From contig NZ_JAAXOQ010000011.1 of NCBI RefSeq assembly GCF_012396015.1, positions 1 through 64,000 on the forward strand: a stretch of DNA of 64,000 nucleotides. The letters are read 5' to 3'. The first letter of the stretch is position 1, and the number at the start of each line of letters is the position of its first letter. Under the pieces are notes generated by a model. The model saw only the letters and a list, made by a program, of their open reading frames with translations, did no database searches and was not told the origin of the DNA. This DNA is from Tsukamurella spumae (lineage in GTDB: Bacteria > Actinomycetota > Actinomycetes > Mycobacteriales > Mycobacteriaceae). Made by a program: the position numbers and the translations under genes. Below are positions 34,774 to 44,535 of this stretch, piece after piece.

Positions 34774-37669
34774 CCCCGGGCGGGCCCGGATCGAGCAGTT
34801 CCGCGAGGTGCGAGCCCGGCCCCGACAGCCCGAGCTGCGTGACCTGCATGGCGCAGGAGAAGCCGTCGGTGACGACGACGGCACCGTCGGGCGCGGCGCG
34901 CAGGGCCGGCGCGAGGGCCTGCTCCGCCACCTGCATGCTGACCGCGAAGTGCTCGCGTTCGAACCCGAAGTTGCCCGCGACGCCGCAGCATCCGGTCGCG
35001 TCGCGCGGCGTCGTGCCGGCGGCGGCGAGCACCCGGTGGTGGGCACCGGCGCCGAAGACGGCGTACTCGTGGCAGTGCGTCTGCAGCACCACCTCGTCCG
35101 GCAGCGGCGCGGCGGGCACGGGGCGCCATCCGGTAGCGAGCATCGCGTCGGTGTAGGAGGCGACGGTGTGCACGCGCGCGGCGACGCGGCGGGCGCGGTC
35201 GGTGGGAACGAGCTCCGGCAGGTCCTTGCGCAGCGCGGCAGCGCAACTCGGCTCCACGACGACGATCGGGTCGTCGGTGCCGTCGTCGAGCGCGTCCGCC
35301 GCGCGGGCGAGGAGCGTGCGCGCGGTGTCCAGCTGGCCGGTGGAGATCCAGGTCAGGCCGCAGCAGGCGGCGGCCGTGCAGTCCACACGCCGGCCCGCGT
35401 CCACGAGGACCCGCGCAGTCGCGCCGGCGGCCCCGGGGCGCAGGCCCCGCGTGAAGGTGTCGGCGAACAGGACCACGCGCGGACCGTCGGGCGGCACGGG
35501 CCGCGCGGCGAGCGCCGCACGCACCGCGCGCCGCCACTCCCGGCGGGAGGCGAACCGCGGCAACCGCCGGTCCGGGGCGACGCCGCCGAGCCTGCGCGCG
35601 ACCCGGGCGAAGGGCGTGCGCAGCGCCGCGTTGACCACGGGCGCGGCGAATCCGGTCAGCTTCAGCCACAACGGAAGCCGACCCATCGAGTAGTGCGAGA
35701 GCGGCCGCAGTCGCCCCGCGTAGTAGTGGGAGAGGAACTCCGCCTTGTAGGTCGCCATGTCGACGCCGGTCGGGCAGTCGGTCGAGCACGCCTTGCAGGA
35801 CAGGCACAGGTCCAGGGCTTCGCGCGCCTCCTCCGACCGCCAGCCCCGATCGACCGACGGTGCGCCGCGCACCATCTCCTGCAACACCCGCGCGCGCCCG
35901 CGGGTGGAGTCGGTCTCGTCGCCGGTGACGCGGTAGCTCGGGCACATCACCCCGCCCGCGTCCGAGCGGCACTTGCCGACGCCGATGCACCGCTGCAGGC
36001 TCGCCGCCCACGGGTCGGACAGCGCGAAGCGGGTGGGCCAACCGCGGTCCGGCACGCCCGCCAGCGCGAGGTCCGCGTCGATCGGCGCCGGATCGGTGAT
36101 CGACGACGGGTTGAGCAGGCCCGTGGGGTCGAAGATCCGACGGAAGGCGGTGAACGCGGCGAGCATCGCCGGCGAGTACATCACCGGCAGGAACTCGGAC
36201 CGGGCGCGGCCGTCGCCGTGCTCGCCGGACAGCGAACCACCGTGCCGCACCACGAGTTCCGCGGCGGCGGCGGTGAACCGGCGGAACACCGCCCGTCCCT
36301 CGTCCGAGCGCAGGTCGTAGGTGATCCGGATGTGCATGCAGCCCGCGCCGAAGTGCCCGTACATCACGCCGTCGAGGCCGTGCTCGGCGAGCAGATCGCG
36401 GAAGTCGGCGAGGTAGTCGGCGAGCCGCTCGGGGGCCACCGCGGAGTCCTCCCATCCCGGCCACGACTCCTGCCCCGACGCCAGGCGCGAGGACAGCCCG
36501 GCGCCCTCCTCCCGGACCCGCCAGAGCGACGCCCGCTCGGCCGGGTCGGGCACCGTGCGGCCGTCCACCAGCCGCCCTGCTGCGCGCAGCTCGGCGAGGA
36601 GTTCCTGCGCCCGCGCGGCGACGGTGCCCGAGTCGTCGCCGTCGAGATCCACGTAGAGCCAGGCGGCGCCCTCGGGCAGCGCGGCGACCGAATCGGCCCC
36701 ACGGCGGGTGCGCATCGTCGTGACGATGGCGTCGTCGACGCCCTCCACCGCCGCGGGGGAGAAGGCGAGGATCGTCTCGATGTCGCGCGCCGCCTCCACG
36801 ACGTCCCGGTAGCCCAGGCAGACCAGCAGCGCGCTCGCCGGGCGCGGTACGAGGCGGACCCTGGCGCGGACGACGACCACACAGGTGCCCTCCGAGCCGA
36901 CCAGCGCGCGGGCGACGTCGAATCCGCGCTCCGGCAGCAGATGATCGAGGTGGTACCCGGACACCTGGCGGGGGATCGTGCTCAGCTCCAGCCGGAATCG
37001 CGCGAGGTTCTCGGCGGCGAGGGCCCTGAGCCGCTCGTTCAGCGCCTCGGCGCGCGTCGCGGCGTGCCCGTCGGACGGGTCGGTCGCGCGCAGCCCGCCG
37101 GGGCCCGCGGTGAGCCGCGCACCGTCGGCGGTGACCAGGTCGAGCTCGAGCACGTGATCGGACATCCGCCCGTACCGCACCGAGTGGTTGCCGCAGGCGT
37201 CGTTGCCGGCCGCGCCACCCACCGTCGCCCGGGTCCGCGACGAGGGGTCCGGCGCGAAGGTTCTCCGGCCGCCCGTCCGCTCCTCGACGGTGCGGGTCAG
37301 GACGGAGAGGACGACGCCGGGGTCGACGTCGGCGACGCCGCCGGCCTCGTCGATCGTGTGGATCCGGTTCATGTGCCGGGAGAAGTCGAGCACGAGTCCG
37401 GCGCCGATCGCGTTACCCGCCATCGACGTTCCGCCGCCCCGCCCGATGACGGGGACCCGGAGCTCCGCGCACGCGCGGACCGCCGCGACCACATCGTCGA
37501 CGGTGCGCGGGAACGCCACCGCGACGGGTTCGACCCGGTAGTTGGACGCGTCGTACGCGTACTGCGCGCGGCGCAGCGCAGAGGTCTCGACGGCGATTCC
37601 GGCGGCGGCGAGACGACGTGCGAGCTCGGCCCCGGCGGGGTCGTTGGCGGTGGATCGTGTCTCGGCCAT
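34736..37669 (-). CDS. FAD-linked oxidase fused to Fe-S and CCG domains (D-lactate/2-hydroxyacid dehydrogenase type)
   Basis: 977 aa. The N-terminal FAD_binding_4 domain has VIGRGGGTSMAGNAIGAGLVLDFSRHMN and VGGAAGNDACGNHSVRYGRMSDHV. The C-terminal half of the oxidase (LPERGFDVARALVGSEGT...) is followed by two 4Fe-4S clusters: CIGVGKCRSDAGGVMCPSY and CLSCKACSTDCPTGVD. CCG-domain cysteines follow (AACCGL, DATGCCGVAGNF). The family includes quinone-linked D-lactate and 2-hydroxyglutarate dehydrogenases (YdiJ). ATG 37669 gives the full FAD domain. It overlaps the convergent hydrolase at its 3' end; the OsmC gene lies 16 bases upstream. Confidence 0.9.
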   Translation of the reverse strand: MAETRSTANDPAGAELARRLAAAGIAVETSALRRAQYAYDASNYRVEPVAVAFPRTVDDVVAAVRACAELRVPVIGRGGGTSMAGNAIGAGLVLDFSRHMNRIHTIDEAGGVADVDPGVVLSVLTRTVEERTGGRRTFAPDPSSRTRATVGGAAGNDACGNHSVRYGRMSDHVLELDLVTADGARLTAGPGGLRATDPSDGHAATRAEALNERLRALAAENLARFRLELSTIPRQVSGYHLDHLLPERGFDVARALVGSEGTCVVVVRARVRLVPRPASALLVCLGYRDVVEAARDIETILAFSPAAVEGVDDAIVTTMRTRRGADSVAALPEGAAWLYVDLDGDDSGTVAARAQELLAELRAAGRLVDGRTVPDPAERASLWRVREEGAGLSSRLASGQESWPGWEDSAVAPERLADYLADFRDLLAEHGLDGVMYGHFGAGCMHIRITYDLRSDEGRAVFRRFTAAAAELVVRHGGSLSGEHGDGRARSEFLPVMYSPAMLAAFTAFRRIFDPTGLLNPSSITDPAPIDADLALAGVPDRGWPTRFALSDPWAASLQRCIGVGKCRSDAGGVMCPSYRVTGDETDSTRGRARVLQEMVRGAPSVDRGWRSEEAREALDLCLSCKACSTDCPTGVDMATYKAEFLSHYYAGRLRPLSHYSMGRLPLWLKLTGFAAPVVNAALRTPFARVARRLGGVAPDRRLPRFASRREWRRAVRAALAARPVPPDGPRVVLFADTFTRGLRPGAAGATARVLVDAGRRVDCTAAACCGLTWISTGQLDTARTLLARAADALDDGTDDPIVVVEPSCAAALRKDLPELVPTDRARRVAARVHTVASYTDAMLATGWRPVPAAPLPDEVVLQTHCHEYAVFGAGAHHRVLAAAGTTPRDATGCCGVAGNFGFEREHFAVSMQVAEQALAPALRAAPDGAVVVTDGFSCAMQVTQLGLSGPGSHLAELLDPGPPGVRSRRGARGSAS

Positions 37670-37685
37670 ACCCGGGACGGTATCG

Positions 37686-38147
37686 CTACCCGGTCACGAT
37701 CCGCGGGGAGTGCGTCACGGGGCAGCTCAGGCTGGCGGCGATGTAGCACTGCTCGCCCGCCTCGTGGTGCAGCGCGAGCGCCAGGTCCGCATCGGCGCCG
37801 GGCGCCAGCACCACCCGCGGAGCGAGCCGGATCTCGGTGAACCGGCCTCCGGCACCGGAGGTTTCGACCATCGTGCCGACCGCGGTGTCGGTGTATTCGA
37901 CGATCGTGACGCCGCGCAGCGCGCACAGTGCGAGGTAGGAGAGCATGTGACAGTTCGCGGCCGCCGCCACGAGCAGCTGCTCCGGGTTCCACAGCGCGGG
38001 ATCGCCGAGGAAGTGCGGGTCGGCGGACGCGGCGATCGACGTCGTCGCCGCGGAGCTGAGCAGGTGCTCGCGCGGATAGGTGCGGTAGTCGGCGGTCCCG
38101 CCCGGCGCCGACCACTCGACCTCGACCGGATAAGTGTGCGTGTTCAC
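37686..38147 (-). CDS. OsmC-family protein
   Basis: 153 aa from GTG 38147. Residues HLLSSAATTSIAASADPHFLGDPALWNPEQLLVAAAANCHMLSYLALC contain the conserved peroxidatic Cys (NCHMLSY). A second Cys lies in LSCPVTHSPRI near the C-terminus. This is the layout of OsmC/Ohr-type thiol peroxidases. It is divergent from the M28 peptidase across a gap of only 36 bases, and upstream of the FAD/Fe-S oxidase on the same strand. Confidence 0.87.
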   Translation of the reverse strand: MNTHTYPVEVEWSAPGGTADYRTYPREHLLSSAATTSIAASADPHFLGDPALWNPEQLLVAAAANCHMLSYLALCALRGVTIVEYTDTAVGTMVETSGAGGRFTEIRLAPRVVLAPGADADLALALHHEAGEQCYIAASLSCPVTHSPRIVTG

Positions 38148-38183
38148 GCCGCAATCCTCCGCCCATGTGTGTGTAATGGGGTC

Positions 38184-39665
38184 ATGTTGCACAAGCGAAG
38201 GAAATCCACCACTGTCCGGGTCGTGTCCGCACTGGCCGCCGTGAGTCTCGTGGCCGCCGGGTGCGGCACCTCCGGCGACGATGCCGCGTCGACGAGCGCC
38301 GCGAGCGGTGCGAACACGTCGAAGGCGGCACCGAGCAGCGCCCGCCAGGCCCCCGCGGGCACGGCCGACGACGCCGGCGCCACCGAGAAGGCCAAGGCGC
38401 TCGCAGACGCCGTGACCCTCGACGGTGCGGTCAAGCACCTCGAGGCCTTCCAGGACATCGCGAACCGCAACGGCGGTAACCGCGCGTTGGGGACGCCCGG
38501 CTACGAGCAGAGCGTCGAGTACGCGGAGAAGGTGCTCCGGGACGCGGGCTACAACCCGGTCCGGCAGGAGTTCACCCAGGCCAGCTGGAGCGCCACCAAG
38601 GTCGAGGTCCAGTCCGCGGGGGCGCCGGTGAAGGCGGCGGCCCTGCAGTACTCGGGCGCCACCGACGGCACCCTCACCGCCAAGGCCGTCGTCACCGGCA
38701 ACCTCGGCTGCACCGCGGAGGACCTGCAGAAGGTCACGCCCGGGTCCATCGCCGTGGTGCAGCGCGGGAAGTGCCAGTTCGGTGAGAAGTACAAGGCCGC
38801 CGCGGCGACGGGGGCGAAAGCCCTCATCATCACCAACAACGCCGACGGCGACTGGAAGGGCGGCACGCTCGGCCTCGACGACGGTGCCTCCATCCCCGTC
38901 GTGGGGGTCGCGCAGAACGCGGCGATCGTCGACGGGCAGGAGCTCGTCCTGACCGTCGACGCGAAGACCGAGAAGGCCAAGACCTGGAACGTCCTCGCGG
39001 AGACCGCGAAGGGCGACGCCGGCAACGTCCAGATGGTCGGTGCGCACCTCGACGGTGTCCCCGAGGGCCCCGGCATCAACGACAACGGCTCGGGCTCGGC
39101 AGCCGTGCTGGAGACCGCCGTCAAGCTCGGCGTGAACGCCGACGTCAAGAACAAGGTCCGGTTCGCCCTGTGGGGCGCCGAGGAGGAGGGCCTCGTCGGT
39201 TCCGAGCACTACGTGACCTCCCTGAGCCCGGACGAGGCGTCGAAGATCAAGCGCTACCTCAACTTCGACATGCTCGGCTCGCCCAACGGCGGCTACTTCA
39301 CCTTCGACGGTGACGGTTCCTCCAAGCTCGAGGGCGGCGCGGGCCCGGCCGGCTCCGGCGTCATCGAACAGGTCTTCCGGAACTACTTCGCGTGGCGGAA
39401 CGTCCACGTCGAGGCCTCGGCCTTCGACGGCCGCTCGGACTACGGGCCCTTCAAGGAGGTGGGCATCGCGTCCGGCGGCATGGACACCGGCGCCGACGGC
39501 AAGAAGACCGAGGACCAGCAGCGGCAGTGGGGCGGCACCGTCGGGGACATCTACGACCCGAACTACCACAGCGCCCGCGACACCCTGGAGAACGTGAACC
39601 GCGACATGTACCGCGTGTCCATCGGATCGGTGGCGTTCTCCACGGCGTACTTCGCGGCGCTCTGA
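38184..39665 (+). CDS. M28 aminopeptidase lipoprotein with PA domain (LpqL-like)
   Basis: 493 aa from ATG 38184. The lipobox VAAGC anchors at Cys27. A Ser/Ala-rich linker leads to a protease-associated domain (about residues 155-250: CTAEDLQKV...GKCQFGEKYKAA). The M28 zinc peptidase domain follows: first His and Asp in GAHLDGVPEGPGINDNGSG, Glu-Glu in GAEEEGLVGSEHY, Asp in NFDMLGS and the final His in PNYHSARDT. Acts outside the membrane on peptides or protein N-termini. Similar to mycobacterial LpqL, which processes lipoprotein-linked substrates. Confidence 0.92.
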   Translation: MLHKRRKSTTVRVVSALAAVSLVAAGCGTSGDDAASTSAASGANTSKAAPSSARQAPAGTADDAGATEKAKALADAVTLDGAVKHLEAFQDIANRNGGNRALGTPGYEQSVEYAEKVLRDAGYNPVRQEFTQASWSATKVEVQSAGAPVKAAALQYSGATDGTLTAKAVVTGNLGCTAEDLQKVTPGSIAVVQRGKCQFGEKYKAAAATGAKALIITNNADGDWKGGTLGLDDGASIPVVGVAQNAAIVDGQELVLTVDAKTEKAKTWNVLAETAKGDAGNVQMVGAHLDGVPEGPGINDNGSGSAAVLETAVKLGVNADVKNKVRFALWGAEEEGLVGSEHYVTSLSPDEASKIKRYLNFDMLGSPNGGYFTFDGDGSSKLEGGAGPAGSGVIEQVFRNYFAWRNVHVEASAFDGRSDYGPFKEVGIASGGMDTGADGKKTEDQQRQWGGTVGDIYDPNYHSARDTLENVNRDMYRVSIGSVAFSTAYFAAL

Positions 39666-39685
39666 ACCGGACGGACCGGCACCGG

Positions 39686-39691
39686 TAGTCT
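39686..39691 (+). promoter_or_regulatory. Candidate -10 element for secA2
   Basis: TAGTCT lies 17 bases after TGAACC (39663-39668) in the 65-base gap before secA2. The -35 match is poor. The leader would be about 35 bases. Confidence 0.35.
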
Positions 39692-39730
39692 CGACTGCGC
39701 AAGCGGTCGAGCGTCGAGTGCGGAGGTCAC

Positions 39731-42037
39731 GTGGGCAGGTTCAGCAGCAAGGTGTGGAAGGTGCTCGGCGCGCAGAGTACGCGGAACCAGTCCCGGTCCG
39801 TCGCGCTGATCGAGCGGTCCGCGGACTTCGACGAGTGGGCGCAGGGCCTCTCCGACGAGGAGTTCCCGGACGCCGCCCTGGCGTTGGACGTCTACGACGA
39901 GAAGTCCGAGGACCGCGCGAAGTTCATCGCGATCGCGCGCGAGGGCGCCGACCGGGCCCTGGGCCTGCGTCCCTTCGACGTCCAGCTGCAGGGTGCCGAC
40001 CGGCTTCTCGAGGGCGACGTGATCGAGATGGCGACCGGCGAGGGCAAGACCCTCGCCGGCGCCGTCGCGGCGGCCGGCATGGCGCTCGCCGGTCGTAGCG
40101 TCCACGTCATCTCCCCGAACGACTACCTCGCTCGGCGCGACGCGGAGTGGATGAAGCCGTTCTTCGACCTGCTCGACGTCACGGTCGGTTATGTCGCGGA
40201 ATCCTCCACCCGGGCCGAGCGCCGCGAGGCCTACTCCCGGGACGTCGTCTACGGCTCGGTCAACGAGATCGGCTTCGACGTGTTGCGCGATCAGCTCGCG
40301 ACCCGCGCCGAGGATCTGCTCTCGCCGAAGCCGGACGTGGCCATCGTCGACGAGGCGGATTCCGTGCTCGTGGACGAGGCCCTCATCCCGCTGGTCCTCG
40401 CGGGTTCGGTGAAGGGCGACGTGCCGCAGGCGGCGATCATGGAGGTCGTGGCCCGGCTGCGCCAGGGCAAGCACTACGAGATCGACTCGGACGGCAAGTC
40501 GGCCTTCCTCACCGAGGAGGGCGCGCAGTTGGTCGAGACGGAGCTCGGGGGCATCGATCTGTACTCCGACGCGCATGTGGCGTCGACCCTCCCGCAGGTG
40601 AACATCGCGCTGCACGCCTATTCGCTCGTCGAGCGGGACGTGCACTACATCGTGCGCGACGGTCAGGTGAAGCTGATCAACTCCTCGCGCGGTCGCGTCG
40701 CCGAGCTGCAGCGCTGGCCCGACGGTCTGCAGGCCGCGGTGGAGGCGAAGGAGGGGCTCTCGCAGACCGACTCCGGCGAGGTGATCGACACGATCACGGT
40801 GCAGGCGCTGCTGCAGCGCTACGCGCTGGTGTGCGGCATGACCGGCACGGCGATCGCCGCGGGCGAGCAGCTGCGCCAGTTCTACGATCTGGGCGTCTCG
40901 CAGATCCCGCCGAACACGCCGACGGTGCGCGTCGATCAGCCGATGCGCGTCTTCGACAACAAGGGCAACAAGGTCGCCGCGATCGTCGAATACGTGCGTG
41001 AGGTGCACGAGACCGGGCAGCCGGTGCTCATCGGCACGCACGACGTGGCGGAGTCCGAGGAGCTCGCGCACATGCTCAAGATCTCGGGCGTGGTCGCGAC
41101 GGTCCTCAATGCCAAGAACGACGCCGACGAGGCCCGGATCATCGCCGACGCCGGCACCAAGGGCGCCGTGACCGTCTCCACCCAGATGGCGGGCCGCGGC
41201 ACCGACATCAAGCTCGGCGGCCACGACGCGGGCGACGAGAGCCCCGAACACGACGAGGTCGCGGAGCTCGGCGGCCTCGCCGTCGTCGGCACCGGCCTGC
41301 ACGACACCGAGCGCCTGGACCAGCAGCTGCGCGGCCGCGCCGGCCGGCAGGGCGATCCGGGCACCTCGGTCATCTTCGCCTCGGTCGAGGATCCGATCGT
41401 CGAGCGACATCTGCCGCTGAAGCGTTCCCCCGGTGGCGCCGACCCGGACACCGGGGAGTTCCCCCGCGGCAAGGCGGCCGACATGCTCGACTCGGCGCAG
41501 CGCGTCGCGGAGGGCGGGATGCTCGAGACGCACGCCAACACGTGGCGCTACAACCAGCTGGTCAACCAGCAGCGCGACCTGGTGATGGCCCGTCGCCACA
41601 CCCTGCTGACCACCGACCGGCCGCTGGTCGATTTCGCGGAGCTCGAGCCGGAGCGACTCGGGGAGCTGCGCGAGGCGGGCGTGTCCGACGAGGTGCTCGA
41701 GCAGGCTGCGCGCGAGGCCTTCCTGTTCCATCTCGACCGCACGTGGGCCGAGCATCTGGCCTTCGTCTCCGAGGTGCAGACCACGATCCACCTGCGCGCG
41801 CTGGGTCGGCAGTCGCCGCTCGACGAGTTCCATCGGCTCGTGATCGAGGAGTTCCGCAAGCTGCCCGACGATGCCCTGGGCCGCGCCCGGGAAACCCTGC
41901 GGGAGGCCGACATCACCGCGGACGGCATCGACCTCGTCGGCGCCGATCTCGATCGGAACACCCTCACCTGGACCTACATGGTCCACGACAACCCGTTCGC
42001 CACGAAGGGCATGGCGAACATGTTCGGGATGATCTGA
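39731..42037 (+). CDS. secA2: Accessory Sec ATPase SecA2
   Basis: 768 aa from GTG 39731. Walker A ATGEGKT is at residues 101-107, and Walker B and DEAD-like motif is [22 protein letters not shown] and [10 protein letters not shown] are the helicase motifs V and VI of SecA. It is shorter than housekeeping SecA1, and the C-terminal zinc-binding tail is absent, as in mycobacterial SecA2. SecA2 drives export of a small subset of proteins. pgsA2 follows after 7 bases, as in M. tuberculosis (Rv1821-Rv1822). Confidence 0.95.
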   Translation: MGRFSSKVWKVLGAQSTRNQSRSVALIERSADFDEWAQGLSDEEFPDAALALDVYDEKSEDRAKFIAIAREGADRALGLRPFDVQLQGADRLLEGDVIEMATGEGKTLAGAVAAAGMALAGRSVHVISPNDYLARRDAEWMKPFFDLLDVTVGYVAESSTRAERREAYSRDVVYGSVNEIGFDVLRDQLATRAEDLLSPKPDVAIVDEADSVLVDEALIPLVLAGSVKGDVPQAAIMEVVARLRQGKHYEIDSDGKSAFLTEEGAQLVETELGGIDLYSDAHVASTLPQVNIALHAYSLVERDVHYIVRDGQVKLINSSRGRVAELQRWPDGLQAAVEAKEGLSQTDSGEVIDTITVQALLQRYALVCGMTGTAIAAGEQLRQFYDLGVSQIPPNTPTVRVDQPMRVFDNKGNKVAAIVEYVREVHETGQPVLIGTHDVAESEELAHMLKISGVVATVLNAKNDADEARIIADAGTKGAVTVSTQMAGRGTDIKLGGHDAGDESPEHDEVAELGGLAVVGTGLHDTERLDQQLRGRAGRQGDPGTSVIFASVEDPIVERHLPLKRSPGGADPDTGEFPRGKAADMLDSAQRVAEGGMLETHANTWRYNQLVNQQRDLVMARRHTLLTTDRPLVDFAELEPERLGELREAGVSDEVLEQAAREAFLFHLDRTWAEHLAFVSEVQTTIHLRALGRQSPLDEFHRLVIEEFRKLPDDALGRARETLREADITADGIDLVGADLDRNTLTWTYMVHDNPFATKGMANMFGMI

Positions 42038-42044
42038 GCCACAC

Positions 42045-42671
42045 GTGAACACGTCCGGGAGCACCGAACCCGGGGGCGAGGGCGCACCGTCGGACCGCGG
42101 GAGCGCGAGCAGCCCCGTCAACGTCCCGAACGCGCTCAGCGTGCTGCGCCTGCTGGGCGTGCCGCTGTTCCTGTGGCTGCTCCTGGTGCAGCACAGCGAT
42201 GCGTGGGCGCTGGTGGTGCTCATGGTCTCGGGCTTCACCGACTGGCTCGACGGCAAGCTGGCGCGGCTGCTCAACCAGCAGACGCGGCTCGGTGAGCTGC
42301 TCGACCCCGCCGCCGACCGGCTGTACATGATCGCGATTCCCATCGCCTTCGGTGTGCGGGAGATCCTGCCCTGGTGGGTGATCGGGCTCGTCATCGGCCG
42401 CGAGGTGATCCTGGCCGGAACCGTCCCGCTGCTGCGCAGCCGGGGGCTGACCGCGCTGCCGACGCTCTACCTCGGTAAGGCCGCGACCATGGCGCTGATG
42501 TACGCGCTGCCGATGCTGCTCGCCGGCACCTTCGACAACGCGCTCGGTGCCGTCATGCACCCGCTCGGGTGGGCGTTCCTGCTCTGGGGCCTGGGCATGT
42601 ACTGGTGGACCCTGGTGCTCTACTGGTGCCAGACGGTCCTCGTGGTACGCCGGTTGCCCCGCGTCCGCTAG
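42045..42671 (+). CDS. pgsA2: CDP-alcohol phosphatidyltransferase (PgsA2-type)
   Basis: 208 aa with about five to six membrane helices. The signature SGFTDWLDGKLARLLNQQTRLGELLDPAADR carries the DGxxAR...G...D...D motif of the family. Probably makes phosphatidylglycerol phosphate or a related phospholipid. The specific product is inferred from synteny with secA2. N-terminal 20 residues are disordered. Gap of 7 bases to secA2. Confidence 0.9.
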   Translation: MNTSGSTEPGGEGAPSDRGSASSPVNVPNALSVLRLLGVPLFLWLLLVQHSDAWALVVLMVSGFTDWLDGKLARLLNQQTRLGELLDPAADRLYMIAIPIAFGVREILPWWVIGLVIGREVILAGTVPLLRSRGLTALPTLYLGKAATMALMYALPMLLAGTFDNALGAVMHPLGWAFLLWGLGMYWWTLVLYWCQTVLVVRRLPRVR

Positions 42672-42758
42672 CCGGGGGCGTGTTGCTCGATCCGTATGGC
42701 GCGCACTAAGTTGTAAGCGCTGCGCAACCCGCGCCGCCCTCGCGAAAGGATTCTCACG

Positions 42759-43163
42759 TTGAGCGCCAGCTTTCCCGGAGAACTGCTGTACACCCCCGAT
42801 CACGAGTGGCTGTTGAAGAAGAGCGACACCGTGGTGCGGATCGGGATCACCGACTTCGCGCAGGACCAGCTGGGTGACGTGGTGTTCGTGCAGCTGCCGG
42901 AGGACGATGCCGAGGTCGCCTCGGGCGACTCGTTCGCCGAGGTGGAGTCGACCAAGAGCGTCTCCGACATCTACGCACCGCTGGCCGGCACCGTCGTCGC
43001 CATCAACGGCGAGCTGGACTCCAGCCCCGACCTGATCAACTCGGATCCGTACGGCGAGGGCTGGATCGCCGAGATCGAGGCCCCGTCCCCTGAGGACCTG
43101 GAGACCGCGCTCGGCGAGCTGCTCGACGCGGACGCCTACAAGGCGCTCACGAGCGAGGCCTGA
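42759..43163 (+). CDS. gcvH: Glycine cleavage system H protein
   Basis: 134 aa from TTG 42759, with AAAGGA upstream. The lipoyl-attachment Lys67 is in EVESTKSVSDIYAP, and YTPDHEWLLK is the typical beginning. H protein shuttles the aminomethyl group between P, T and L proteins. It is separated from gcvP by about 3 kb, as in mycobacteria. A terminator follows at 43170. Confidence 0.95.
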   Translation: MSASFPGELLYTPDHEWLLKKSDTVVRIGITDFAQDQLGDVVFVQLPEDDAEVASGDSFAEVESTKSVSDIYAPLAGTVVAINGELDSSPDLINSDPYGEGWIAEIEAPSPEDLETALGELLDADAYKALTSEA

Positions 43164-43169
43164 CACACC

Positions 43170-43200
43170 CGCGGGACGGTTGTCCCGCGATCGACGTTTT
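43170..43200 (+). terminator. Terminator after gcvH
   Basis: CGCGGGAC (43170-43177) and GTCCCGCG (43182-43189) form an 8-bp stem with loop GGTT, followed by TTTTT ending at about 43201. A second small hairpin, AACGGCT/AGCCGTT, lies at 43208-43225. Confidence 0.85.
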
Positions 43201-43330
43201 TCCTTAGAACGGCTTTAGAGCCGTTGAATCCGGCCGCCCTCGAGCCGGCGGGCGCGGTACCGTGGACGACAGGTCCACCCGGTTCCGTGAACGACAAGAC
43301 CTGTGCAGTAATCACTGACGAAGGAGCGAT

Positions 43331-43771
43331 GTGAGCGAGAACGACCAGGGCAACGACTCGGCCCCCGTTGAGACCACTTCGGTGTTCCGCGCCGACATCA
43401 TCCGCGAGATGGACGCCTCCGGCGGCCCCGAGAACGATGCGCCCGTCTCGGGCCTCGAGAACCTCCCGGCCGGCGCGGCACTGCTCGTGGTCAAGCGCGG
43501 CCCGAACGCGGGTTCCCGCTTCCTGCTGGACCAGGAGACCACCTCGGCCGGCCGCCACCCCGACAGCGACATCTTCCTGGACGACGTGACCGTGTCGCGC
43601 CGCCACGCGGAGTTCCGTTCCGTCGAGGGCGGCTTCACCGTCGTCGACGTGGGCAGCCTCAACGGCACCTACGTCAACCGCGAGCCGGTGGACGCCTCGC
43701 CCCTGGCGAATGGTGACGAGGTCCAGATCGGCAAGTTCCGGCTGGTGTTCTTCGTCCCGGCGGCCGGCTGA
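43331..43771 (+). CDS. garA: FHA-domain metabolic regulator GarA/OdhI
   Basis: 146 aa from GTG 43331. The N-terminal phosphorylation motif ETTSVF (Thr15/Thr16) is the target of PknB/PknG in relatives. The FHA domain covers about residues 55-135 (AGRHPDSDIFLDDVTVSRRHAEF, GSLNGTYVN). Unphosphorylated GarA inhibits 2-oxoglutarate dehydrogenase and activates glutamate synthesis. Located with gcvH upstream and two MerR genes downstream, as in M. tuberculosis Rv1826-Rv1830. Confidence 0.95.
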   Translation: MSENDQGNDSAPVETTSVFRADIIREMDASGGPENDAPVSGLENLPAGAALLVVKRGPNAGSRFLLDQETTSAGRHPDSDIFLDDVTVSRRHAEFRSVEGGFTVVDVGSLNGTYVNREPVDASPLANGDEVQIGKFRLVFFVPAAG

Positions 43772-43776
43772 ACTCT

Positions 43777-44508
43777 GTGACGGCACCACGTCAGGAATCC
43801 GCCCCGAGCGCGATGTCGATCGGGGCGGTCCTCGAACGTCTTCGTGACGAGTTTCCGGACGTGACCATCTCCAAGATCCGATTCCTCGAGTCGGAGGGGT
43901 TGGTCACGCCGGACCGGTCCCCGTCGGGGTACCGGCGGTTCTCACCGAAGGACTGCGAGCGGCTCAAGTACGTGCTCACCGCGCAGCGCGATTACTACCT
44001 GCCGCTGAAGATCATCAAGGAGCAGCTGGACGCGCACGATCGGGGCGAGGCCGTCGAGGGCCCCGCCCCGCGTGCGCCCCGGGTGCTCGCGGCGGTGTCC
44101 TCGAAGACGGCGCCCGCCACCGACTTCTCCGCGCGCCGGCAGACCAGGATCAGCCGCGCCGACCTGCTCGCGCGGTCCGGCGCCGACGAGGCCTTCCTCC
44201 GCGAGCTGGAGCGCTCCGCGCTGCTCACCTCCGGTAAGGCGGGCTTCTTCGACGAGGACGCGGTCGCGCTCGTGCAGGCCGCCAAGGCGCTCGCCGAGTA
44301 CGGGCTCGAGGCGCGGCACCTGCGCGCCTTCAAGACCTCCGCCGACCGCGAGGCCGGCCTCATCGCCCAGATCGCCAACCCGATCGCCCGGGGAGGCGAC
44401 GCGGGGGCCGCGGAGCGCGCCGCCGAGCTGGTGCGCGAGTTGGCCGCCCTGTCGGTGACCTTCCACACGCAATTGGTCAAGGCCGCGGTCAAGGACGCCG
44501 TTCGCTGA
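43777..44508 (+). CDS. ftsR: MerR-family regulator FtsR
   Basis: 243 aa from GTG 43777. The N-terminal MerR HTH is MSIGAVLERLRDEFPDVTISKIRFLESEGLVTPDRSPSGYRRF. A second winged-helix-like region follows near residues 120-170 (TRISRADLLARSGADEAFLRELERSALL). The Corynebacterium homologue FtsR activates ftsZ expression. Placed 5 bases after garA, so the two genes are probably co-transcribed, linking nutrient signalling to division. Confidence 0.9.
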   Translation: MTAPRQESAPSAMSIGAVLERLRDEFPDVTISKIRFLESEGLVTPDRSPSGYRRFSPKDCERLKYVLTAQRDYYLPLKIIKEQLDAHDRGEAVEGPAPRAPRVLAAVSSKTAPATDFSARRQTRISRADLLARSGADEAFLRELERSALLTSGKAGFFDEDAVALVQAAKALAEYGLEARHLRAFKTSADREAGLIAQIANPIARGGDAGAAERAAELVRELAALSVTFHTQLVKAAVKDAVR

Positions 44509-44523
44509 CGACCGGTGCGCCGG

Positions 44524-44529
44524 TAAGCT
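44524..44529 (+). promoter_or_regulatory. -10 element for leaderless nuclease mRNA
   Basis: TAAGCT ends 6 bases before ATG 44536, placing the expected transcription start on the A of the start codon. No clear SD precedes the ATG. Confidence 0.5.
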
Positions 44530-44535
44530 GAAGGC